From positions 1 to 64,000 of the forward strand of contig CAYGWJ010000121.1 of NCBI GenBank assembly GCA_964353405.1: a stretch of 64,000 nucleotides of DNA, read 5' to 3'. The position numbers and the translations under genes are program-made. Positions 57,537-64,000 of the stretch are shown in pieces. Source of the DNA: JBGLNJ01 sp964353405. Its GTDB lineage: Bacteria; Chloroflexota; Anaerolineae; Fen-1058. Under the pieces are notes generated by a model. The model did no database searches, was not told the origin of the DNA, and saw only the letters and a program-made list of their open reading frames with translations. Position 1 is the stretch's first letter; each line of letters starts with the position of its first letter.

Positions 57537-58397
57537 ATGATCGAACGAAAAGATCTCTATTATTATCTCTCTTTGCCTTACACGATTCAATTGATTCGGG
57601 AAGACGAAGAAACATGGTTTGCCCGTGTGGTCGAATTACCAGGTTGCATGACAGAGGGGGATTCGGCACAAGAAGCGGCCGAGATGATTCTCGATGCAAT
57701 GACAGGCTGGATCGAAATCTCTTTGGAGGATGGGCGCGCCATTCCCGAACCCCGTCCTACTGAAGACTACAGCGGCAAATTTCTAGTGCGTCTGCCGCGC
57801 TCTTTGCATCGGGAATTGGTGCAGGCGGCTGAACGCGAGAGAGTCAGCCTGAATTCATTTGTTAACGCGTCTTTGGGACGAGCAGTGGGGCAGCCACCGA
57901 CTCGCAAGCCAGAGAAAACATCAGTCGGTGATGCCAGGCCGGCATGGCCGCGGTTGAGCGAGGCGGCGCGCAAAGCGATGTTGGATGCTGGCTGCGAGGT
58001 CGAAGCGCAAGAGATCAACGAACAACTCTTTGCAAACTGGGTAGAGCGAAATATTGAAGATGTGCAAGCGACTCTGGCGAGTGGGCATTTTCAAGATGCT
58101 GCCGCGCGCCTGGAACGACATCTGATCGAGTTACAGACCGCGGGCGAGGCCAGCCCGCTGATGGGCGTGTTTTGCCGACTGCTATCCCTATTGCGTACTC
58201 AAGTTGAACAAAACGCGCAGTTGCGCATCAGTTTGGTGAACCAGGTTCTGAATCAAGATCAAATCATGGCGCGTGCTTATGCCCAGGTATCAACCACCTT
58301 GCCGGTGCAAGAGCCAAGAGAAGTAACATACTCGGCTTTTGGACACGAGTGGGCACAATCCATGGAAGACTCGCTCAAGAAATGGGGAGCGCGATAA
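57537..58397 (+). CDS. hicB: HicB-like antitoxin with long C-terminal extension
   Basis: About 286 residues. Residues 1-75 are HicB (YYLSLPYTIQLIREDEETWFARVVELPGCMTEGDSAQEAAEMILDAM), residues 78-118 a ribbon-helix-helix (KFLVRLPRSLHRELVQAAERERVSLNSFVNASL). Ordinary HicB ends near 110-140; here about 165 further helical residues follow, of unknown family. ATG at 57537 is chosen (AAAGG upstream). Its stop overlaps the next ATG (TAATG), coupling it to the TPR protein. Confidence 0.82.
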   Translation: MIERKDLYYYLSLPYTIQLIREDEETWFARVVELPGCMTEGDSAQEAAEMILDAMTGWIEISLEDGRAIPEPRPTEDYSGKFLVRLPRSLHRELVQAAERERVSLNSFVNASLGRAVGQPPTRKPEKTSVGDARPAWPRLSEAARKAMLDAGCEVEAQEINEQLFANWVERNIEDVQATLASGHFQDAAARLERHLIELQTAGEASPLMGVFCRLLSLLRTQVEQNAQLRISLVNQVLNQDQIMARAYAQVSTTLPVQEPREVTYSAFGHEWAQSMEDSLKKWGAR

Positions 58398-59932
58398 TGG
58401 CCGATACACCCATTCCAGTTTCGGAAAGCTTGAAGCGCGTCAATGCGGCCCTCGCGTTGCGCGAGATTCCGGATTATCCTGCGGCGTTGGCGCAACTGGC
58501 GCTTTCGCTTCAGGCTGATCCCCGCAATGCCGTGGCGCAGTTGCTTTTGGGTCTGACCTATCAGGATTTGGGTCATCCCCAACTGGCTCAGGCCTGTTTT
58601 GCCCAGGCGCTTGAGCTAGAGCCTGACTCGGCTCAAATCCGGCAAGCGTATGGCCTGTTCCTAATTCGCCATGCAGAATACCAGGAGGCGATGGCGTTAA
58701 CCACTTTCCTCTTTGAGCATGACAAGCACGAATCGGCACTGATACAGAGATTCGCCTCCGCGTTTTGGGAGGCCGATCAAGTGGATGATGCTATTGATCT
58801 CTTGTGGCAAGGTCGTGAACAATGGCCGCAAGATGCCGAAATCGCCAGGCGTCTCGCGCACTTTTTGGCAGAAGTTGAAAAAGTTGACGAAGCAATTGCA
58901 GTCTTGGAAAACATTGCGGAATTATCGCCCAATGTTGATGGCTTGTTTGACTTGGCTTCCCTGTATGCGCAGAAAAAAGATTATGCCTCGGCCGTCAAGC
59001 CACTCCGGCGGGCAGGGCAACTAGAACCAAACAATGTGCGACCTTGGTTGGAATTATCTGAGTGCTATTTCAATCTGGATGATTATGAGCAAGCGATTGC
59101 TGCAGCCGATCAAGCACTTCAGCGTGATCCCAACAACTTTGCTGGCTGGATGAGCAAGTGGGGAATACTAGCCTCGCTGTCCCAAGCTGATAAGAGTTAC
59201 CTTGCGAGTCTGGATGAATCGCTAGAGAATGGAATCCACGCTCTAATGTCTGTTGCTGACAGGCAAAAAGCATTGTATCGGTACAGTCTGTATCGCTGGC
59301 TTGATTTTCGTGATCGCAATGTCAACAGTTCTGCCGCTGATTTGGCTGCCGGAGCATGGATGACGCGACACTTTAAAGATTTTGACAATTTGGGGTTCTT
59401 TCCAACTTGTGAAGAGAACTGGCAACGGGCGAAAGACCTGCTCACATTGGTCAAGCAACATGGATTAGGCGATCCGGCAATTGCCGACGCCAATTTGGGG
59501 TACATCTATCTCCGCCAGCAAGAGTATGAACTGGCCCTGGAAGCATTGCGCGCTGCAATCCAGGAGGCTCACCAGGACTCGATGGCGCTCCTCCATGAAG
59601 CCGCGTGGATCAATGGCGATTTTTCAAGGACTAAAGTCGAGCGGTTTCCACATCGCTTGACACCAATTCGGCTAGTTGCGCTGTCGAATCTGGCAACGGC
59701 CTACTGGCTCAGTGGTAAGCCTGAAGCGGCGTTTGAGACGATTCAAGAAGCGATTTCAAGTGTGCCCCAAGATAACATCGGTTATCGTGTTTCCGGTTGC
59801 TTGCGCCTAGCGCAGGGCGAGGTCGAACTAGCCCGCTCAGAGTGGGAAAAGGCATTCAACTTGGCTGAAGACGAACAAGAGGCCGCACTGATTGAAGGCT
59901 GGTTAGCCACCTTGCCGCCTGTCCAGAAATAA
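58397..59932 (+). CDS. TPR-repeat protein coupled to hicAB
   Basis: 511 residues made mainly of tetratricopeptide repeats: early LLLGLTYQDLGHPQLAQACFAQALELEPDS, then FDLASLYAQKKDYASAVKPLRRAGQLEPNN, LELSECYFNLDDYEQAIAAADQALQRDPNN and a second array from about residue 370 (ADANLGYIYLRQQEYELALEALRAA). No catalytic domain seen. ATG overlaps the hicB stop. It may act as a chaperone or adaptor for the extended HicB. Confidence 0.82.
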   Translation: MADTPIPVSESLKRVNAALALREIPDYPAALAQLALSLQADPRNAVAQLLLGLTYQDLGHPQLAQACFAQALELEPDSAQIRQAYGLFLIRHAEYQEAMALTTFLFEHDKHESALIQRFASAFWEADQVDDAIDLLWQGREQWPQDAEIARRLAHFLAEVEKVDEAIAVLENIAELSPNVDGLFDLASLYAQKKDYASAVKPLRRAGQLEPNNVRPWLELSECYFNLDDYEQAIAAADQALQRDPNNFAGWMSKWGILASLSQADKSYLASLDESLENGIHALMSVADRQKALYRYSLYRWLDFRDRNVNSSAADLAAGAWMTRHFKDFDNLGFFPTCEENWQRAKDLLTLVKQHGLGDPAIADANLGYIYLRQQEYELALEALRAAIQEAHQDSMALLHEAAWINGDFSRTKVERFPHRLTPIRLVALSNLATAYWLSGKPEAAFETIQEAISSVPQDNIGYRVSGCLRLAQGEVELARSEWEKAFNLAEDEQEAALIEGWLATLPPVQK

Positions 59933-59947
59933 GAACAAGCTGAACTT

Positions 59948-59985
59948 GCGCCGTTTTTGTGTATGTAGTAACGGCGCTTTTGTTT
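59948..59985 (+). terminator. Intrinsic terminator of the hicAB-TPR unit
   Basis: Stem GCGCCGTT/AACGGCGC (59948-59955 with 59970-59977) followed by TTTTGTTTG. Confidence 0.8.
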
Positions 59986-60091
59986 GTGGGAGAACGGTTG
60001 TACTTCACCGAATACCTGCACGAGTCTCCTAATCACAGAGTAACTGATTGACTGATTGCTGATACCAGTGTATTATCTAGCCGGTCAGAAC

Positions 60092-60125
60092 AAAAAAGCG
60101 CCAGCCCTCGGTCAAGAGCTGGCGC
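60092..60125 (-). terminator. Intrinsic terminator of rpmB
   Basis: On the minus strand stem GCGCCAGC/GCTGGCGC (60118-60125 with 60098-60105) followed by TTTTTTG. Confidence 0.85.
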
Positions 60126-60143
60126 GCGGACGCAAAAACCGGA

Positions 60144-60329
60144 TTATTTACTGACTTTGGTCAGCGTCTTGAGGCAAGACGTGCAAACGTAAACCTGGCG
60201 CGGCTGGCCCTCAACGTAGAGGGTGTGCTTTTGGATATTCGGCTTGAACATCCGATTGGTCGCGCGTTTGGAATGGCTCACGTTATGCCCAAAAGAGGGG
60301 CCTTTGCCGCAAATTTCACACTTGGCCAT
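60144..60329 (-). CDS. rpmB: Ribosomal protein bL28
   Basis: 61 residues, [26 protein letters not shown] signature. Zinc-type form with Cys4, Cys7, Cys49 and Cys52. Own promoter (60368-60396) and terminator, as is usual. Confidence 0.96.
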   Translation of the reverse strand: MAKCEICGKGPSFGHNVSHSKRATNRMFKPNIQKHTLYVEGQPRQVYVCTSCLKTLTKVSK

Positions 60330-60367
60330 TGCTGTTCACCTTCCTTTGATTTCATTAGAGCGGCAAG

Positions 60368-60396
60368 ATGATACCACGAGAGCCGATTTGATGCAA
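60368..60396 (-). promoter_or_regulatory. rpmB promoter
   Basis: Minus strand: -35 TTGCAT (60391-60396), 17 bases, -10 TATCAT (60368-60373), about 40 bases before the start codon. Confidence 0.6.
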
Positions 60397-60412
60397 ACCG
60401 TACGAGGTTCCC

Positions 60413-60769
60413 ATGTCTGAAGAAACCCAACTGGGCAAAATCGAAATCTCGCCCACGGCGATTGCCACACTCGCCGCGCAGGCTGTCCTGCAATCCTACG
60501 GCGTGGTGGGCATGGCGCCCAAGCATCTAGGCGACGAACTGATGACGGCGCTGGGCGACGCGGCCCATCGCGGAGTACAGGTTCGAGTGGATGGCGACCA
60601 TATTCAGATTGACCTGTACGTCGTCGTCGAGTACGGCACGCGCATCTCGTCGGTGGCCCACAGCATCATGAACGTCGTCAGGTACAACGTCGAGCGGGCG
60701 CTGGGAGTGCAAGTCGCGCAAGTGAACGTCCACGTGCAAGGTTTGCGCGTGAGCAATCCCGATGTTTAG
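60413..60769 (+). CDS. Asp23/Gls24 family envelope-stress protein
   Basis: 118 residues: GKIEISPTAIATLAAQAVLQSYGVVGMAP, then VDGDHIQIDLYVVVEYGTRISSVAHSIMNVVRYNVERALGV and VNVHVQGLRVSNP. Commonly encoded right before DAK2/FakA genes, as here. Confidence 0.92.
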   Translation: MSEETQLGKIEISPTAIATLAAQAVLQSYGVVGMAPKHLGDELMTALGDAAHRGVQVRVDGDHIQIDLYVVVEYGTRISSVAHSIMNVVRYNVERALGVQVAQVNVHVQGLRVSNPDV

Positions 60770-60777
60770 GAGACCTG

Positions 60778-62487
60778 GTGACTGACACACAAGTACGCGA
60801 CCCATCCTTGAGCACGCCCGGCCCGGGCCGGCTGCTGACCGTCAACGGCCAGGGGTTGAAGGAACTGGTTAAAGCCAGCCTGGCCTGGCTCAAGAGCAAC
60901 CAACAAGCCATAAACGCCCTCAACGTGTTCCCCGTGCCCGACGGCGATACGGGCACCAACATGCTGCTGACGATGGAATCGGCTTGGGCCGAAGTAAATA
61001 GGACGCCGACCGACCGTGTGGGTCAGGTGGCGCATGCCCTCGCTCACGGCTCGCTGATGGGCGCGCGCGGCAATTCGGGAGTGATTCTTTCGCAGCTCTG
61101 GCGCGGATTCGCCCGCAGCCTCGACGACAAGGAAATCCTCACCGCCGCCGACCTGGCACCAGCGCTGCTGGAAGGCTCGCAGACAGCTTACAAAGGCGTC
61201 ATCAAACCGGTGGAAGGCACCATTCTCACTGTTGCGCGTGAAGTAGCCGAAGTGTGCGCCGAGGCCACGCGCGACGGCCCTGACCGCGACGACCTGGCGA
61301 TCATCCTGGAACACATGGTGGTGCGCGGGCGCGAGTCAGTGGCGCGCACGCCCACTCTACTCCCCGTCCTCAAACAAGCCGGGGTCGTGGACAGCGGCGG
61401 GCAAGGCTACCTCGTCATCCTCGAAGGGATGCTACGTTACCTGTGCGGCGAGTCGGTGACGGTCGAAGCGATTGTCACCGCTGCGCCAGTCGCCGAGGTC
61501 AGCGAAGCCGAGATTGACTCGGGCGATGTGGCACTCGGTTACGCCTATGACGTGCAGTGCCTCGTCGTGGGCGAGAACCTGGACGTGGACCGGATGCGGG
61601 CTGACATCAGCGCGATGGGACGCTCGGCCCTTATCGTGGGTGACGCCCAGACAGTGAAGGTGCATGTCCACGTGCCGGACTATATGGCCGTGTTCAGCTA
61701 TGTTCATCAATGGGGCCGCGTGCGCGAGGCTTCGACCGAAGACATGGCCGCGCAGTATCAGGAATACGTTGCGACCCGGTCGCAGCGCGACGCGAACGCA
61801 GAGCGCATCTTTCACATCCAGCCCGATCAGGTCGCTACGGTGGCCGTGGCGCCCGGCGAAGGATTGGCGCGCGTGTTCGCAAGTCTGGGCGTCGGCGCAA
61901 TTGTCCCTGGCGGGCAGACGATGAACCCCAGCACGGAACAGTTCTTGAGGGTCATCGAGCAATTGCCCACCGACAAGGTTTTGATTCTGCCGAACAACGG
62001 CAATGTGGTGTTGGCCGCCCAACAGGCAGCCGAACTCGCAACAGCCGGCAAGCATGTCGTCGTCTTGCCGACCAAGACCGTGCCACAGGGCATTGCCGCG
62101 CAGTTGGCTTTTAACGCGCAAGCCACACTGGAAGCTAACGCAGCGACTATGGAACATGCAGCACGTCACATCCAGACCGGCGAAGTCACGACCGCCACGC
62201 GCGATGTGGAAATGAACGGCGTCCAGGTAAAGCAGGGCCGTTTCATCGGGTTGCTGAACGACGTGCTGTCAGCCTCCGGCGACACAGTCCAAGACGTCGT
62301 GTGGGCACTGCTCGAACAGATGGGGACAGCCGATCGCGAAATTGTCACGCTATACTATGGCAACGGCGTTCAGCGTGCCGAGGCCGAGTCGCTGGCCCAG
62401 GCCATCCGGGAGCGGTATTCCTCGCAGGAAATTGAAGTCGTTGAAGGTGGGCAACCGCATTACTATTACATTTTGAGTGCAGAATAG
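60778..62487 (+). CDS. DAK2-domain fatty acid kinase (FakA-like)
   Basis: 569 residues. N-terminal DAK2/DhaL-like ATP domain (NALNVFPVPDGDTGTNMLLTM, GARGNSGVILSQLWRGF), then a middle and C-terminal FakA domain (YAYDVQCLVVGENLDVD, VHVHVPDYMAVFSYVHQWG, VLILPNNGNVVLAAQQAAELA). Phosphorylates fatty acids bound to FakB/DegV partners, two of which follow. GTG start with AGGAGA upstream. Confidence 0.9.
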   Translation: MTDTQVRDPSLSTPGPGRLLTVNGQGLKELVKASLAWLKSNQQAINALNVFPVPDGDTGTNMLLTMESAWAEVNRTPTDRVGQVAHALAHGSLMGARGNSGVILSQLWRGFARSLDDKEILTAADLAPALLEGSQTAYKGVIKPVEGTILTVAREVAEVCAEATRDGPDRDDLAIILEHMVVRGRESVARTPTLLPVLKQAGVVDSGGQGYLVILEGMLRYLCGESVTVEAIVTAAPVAEVSEAEIDSGDVALGYAYDVQCLVVGENLDVDRMRADISAMGRSALIVGDAQTVKVHVHVPDYMAVFSYVHQWGRVREASTEDMAAQYQEYVATRSQRDANAERIFHIQPDQVATVAVAPGEGLARVFASLGVGAIVPGGQTMNPSTEQFLRVIEQLPTDKVLILPNNGNVVLAAQQAAELATAGKHVVVLPTKTVPQGIAAQLAFNAQATLEANAATMEHAARHIQTGEVTTATRDVEMNGVQVKQGRFIGLLNDVLSASGDTVQDVVWALLEQMGTADREIVTLYYGNGVQRAEAESLAQAIRERYSSQEIEVVEGGQPHYYYILSAE

Positions 62488-62549
62488 CAAATCGCATAGC
62501 GCCTGATGAAACACGCATGCAAAGCGCGCAACACACTTGAGGGAAACTT

Positions 62550-63428
62550 ATGTCCAAAGTCCGTGTCGTCACTGATAGCACAGCGCATTTTGACGATCCA
62601 ACCACACCGCAAAGGCTCGGCGTCACCGTCGTGCCGCTCGCCATCCAGTTCGGGCGGCAATACTATCGGGAAGGGATTGACCTGACACCTGACGAGTTCT
62701 TTGGTCGAATGGCGACCAGCTCTCAGCCACCCACGCTTCATGCGCCCGCCGCCGACGATTTTCGAGCGGTGTATGGCAACGTCCTGAAAAGCACCGACCA
62801 GATCCTTTCGCTGCACATTTCGAGCAAGCTCAGCCAGACGTGCGCACGCGCCAGAATCGCTGCCGAAGATTACCTGGGCCGCTGCCAGATTGTCATCCTC
62901 GATTCGTGGACGACGTCGGTCGGGCTGGGCTTTTTGGTGGAAGCCGCCGCGCAAGCCGCCAGCGAGGGCAAATCGCTGGGCGACATTGTCCGCATCGTGC
63001 GCGGGATGGTGCCGCACATCTATGCCGTGTTCTTTGTGGACACGCTCGATTACCTGGAGCACAGCGGATTGATCGGCAAGTCGCAATCCATCCTCGGCAC
63101 CATGCTGGGCATCAAGCCATTTCTCGCCATCGAGGAAGGCGAGATCATCCCCATCGAAAAAGTCCGCACTCGCGACAAGGCGATTGACAAGCTCACCGAG
63201 TTCGCGTCCGAGTTTTCCAGTATCGCCCGCGGCGTGATTCTGCAAAGCGGCACGCAAGACACGCCTACCGAAGACACGCAGCTTTTGCTGGAGGAGTTGG
63301 AGCTTGCCTGCCCCGGCCTGCACTTTCCGGTGATGCGCTACGGCCCGGCGCTGGCCTGTCAGTTGGGGCCGGACAGCGTGGGCATTTTTGTCTACGAAGG
63401 TCTGCCAGCCGGGGAGCTAGTCTTCTAG
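62550..63428 (+). CDS. DegV family fatty-acid-binding protein (FakB-like)
   Basis: 292 residues. N-terminal VRVVTDSTAHFDDPTTPQRLGVTVVPLAIQFG, TSSQPPTLHAPAADDF, LHISSKLSQTCARARIAAEDY and C-terminal DSVGIFVYEG. Presents bound fatty acid to the FakA kinase encoded just before it. Confidence 0.92.
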   Translation: MSKVRVVTDSTAHFDDPTTPQRLGVTVVPLAIQFGRQYYREGIDLTPDEFFGRMATSSQPPTLHAPAADDFRAVYGNVLKSTDQILSLHISSKLSQTCARARIAAEDYLGRCQIVILDSWTTSVGLGFLVEAAAQAASEGKSLGDIVRIVRGMVPHIYAVFFVDTLDYLEHSGLIGKSQSILGTMLGIKPFLAIEEGEIIPIEKVRTRDKAIDKLTEFASEFSSIARGVILQSGTQDTPTEDTQLLLEELELACPGLHFPVMRYGPALACQLGPDSVGIFVYEGLPAGELVF

Positions 63429-63495
63429 TCTCGTGGTTGAATGGCCGAACAGTTCCCTGGTCGAACTACCTGACTACCTGACAAGTAGATAGATT

Positions 63496-64000
63496 ATGGT
63501 CAAAATTGTCACCGACAGCACCGCTGACGTCCCACGCGACCTGGCTGCCGACATTATGGTGGTGCCGTGCTTTATCCAGTTCGGCACGACCAGCTTTCTC
63601 GACGGCGTGGACATCACGCGCGAGCAGTTCTATGCCCGGCTGGCGGTCAGCGAAGGGCTACCCAGGACGGCGTCGCCCAGCGCGGGCATGTTTGAGCAAG
63701 TGTATGGCAGCGTAGCGGGTGACCGCGACGAAGTAATCTCGCTGCACGTGGCCTCAGCGCTTTCGGGCGTGTGCAACGCTGCACGCGTGGGCGCGCAGGC
63801 AGTGGACGCGGAGCGCATTACCATCTTTGACTCGGAAAGCGTCACGATGGGACTCGGCTGGCTGTGCTTGGCCGCTGCCCGATTTGCGCGAGTGGGCATG
63901 AGCCGTGCGCAGATCATCGCGCTGCTTGACCAGATGAAGACTCGGGTGCATGTGCTCGCCGCTCCAGACACACTGGAATTCTTGCGGCGCAGTGGGCGAG
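63496..64000 (+). CDS. Second DegV family protein, cut by window end
   Basis: First 168 residues seen; the frame is open to the edge. MVKIVTDSTADVPRDLAADIMVVPCFIQFG, GLPRTASPSAGMFEQVYG and HVASALSGVCNAARVGAQ match DegV. A second FakB-like paralog with probably a different fatty-acid preference. The gap before it (63461-63485) has ACTACCTG word repeats. Confidence 0.88.
   Translation, partial: MVKIVTDSTADVPRDLAADIMVVPCFIQFGTTSFLDGVDITREQFYARLAVSEGLPRTASPSAGMFEQVYGSVAGDRDEVISLHVASALSGVCNAARVGAQAVDAERITIFDSESVTMGLGWLCLAAARFARVGMSRAQIIALLDQMKTRVHVLAAPDTLEFLRRSGR

Overview
The window is a 64 kb stretch of a GC-rich bacterial chromosome with tightly packed, often 4-base-overlapping genes. The gene content fits Chloroflexota, most likely an Anaerolineae-like lineage. 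This is an inference from several things together: a complete system I cytochrome c maturation set, large DUF11 surface proteins ending in a VYLPMVL-type tail, CDGSH and DegV/Fak genes, and many short dispersed palindromic and word-like repeats. No rRNA, tRNA, CRISPR array or transposase was recognised.

Layout. (1) 249-5610, mostly minus strand: yggU, yggT, yggS, an ATPase plus nuclease-like pair, pgeF (yfiH), a response regulator with a roadblock-like domain, and a DUF971 protein. (2) 5729-16153, minus strand: one long cytochrome c maturation operon (ccmE, F, H, a TlpA/CcmG thioredoxin, a CcmI-like zinc-ribbon protein, a diheme lipoprotein, ccmA, B, C, D, a CcdA whose sequence order is circularly permuted, a glutaredoxin, and a DUF2085 membrane protein). 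A strong promoter at 16208-16236 drives it. (3) 16352-31460, plus strand: a second strong promoter reads the opposite way, through a structured 5' leader, into a multiheme cytochrome block. It holds a 10-heme lipoprotein, a 9-heme membrane-anchored cytochrome, a cytochrome b fused to two c-type domains, and a 14-heme NapC-like protein. A histidine kinase/response regulator pair, a decayed second regulator, and a 7-heme cytochrome/Fe-S/NrfD module follow. The genes that attach heme c and the proteins that need it are therefore divergently transcribed from one region; this looks like an electron-transfer island between the quinone pool and an outside or terminal acceptor.

(4) 31673-37479: a PAS-GAF histidine kinase and the glycolate oxidase operon glcDEF behind a promoter with a palindromic operator candidate. 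(5) 37522-43914: a nitroreductase, then a xanthine-dehydrogenase-family molybdenum hydroxylase in which the FAD and 2Fe-2S subunits are fused in the unusual order FAD then 2Fe-2S, an extra small membrane protein, the molybdopterin subunit, a TIGR00266 protein and an M23 peptidase. (6) 43966-48730: a DUF11/PKD surface protein flanked by two remnants of the same alpha/beta hydrolase, and a double-CDGSH iron-sulfur protein. (7) 48747-53698: three membrane or sugar-transfer genes (YfhO-like, GT39, GT2). (8) 53785-57046: yqeC, a MocA-like/HAD fusion that may serve the molybdenum enzyme, and rlmN. (9) 57183-59932: a hicA toxin, a hicB-like gene with a long extra domain, and a coupled TPR protein, forming a possible three-part toxin-antitoxin system. 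(10) 60144-64000: rpmB, an Asp23 protein, a DAK2/FakA kinase and two DegV/FakB proteins, the second cut by the window edge.

The most unusual points are the permuted CcdA, the hicA-hicB-TPR unit, the ATPase/nuclease-like pair, the structured leader in front of the decaheme cytochrome, the inverted-order FAD/2Fe-2S fusion bracketed by a perfect 30-base inverted repeat, and several families of short repeats that sit inside reading frames and seem to create linkers and fusions.
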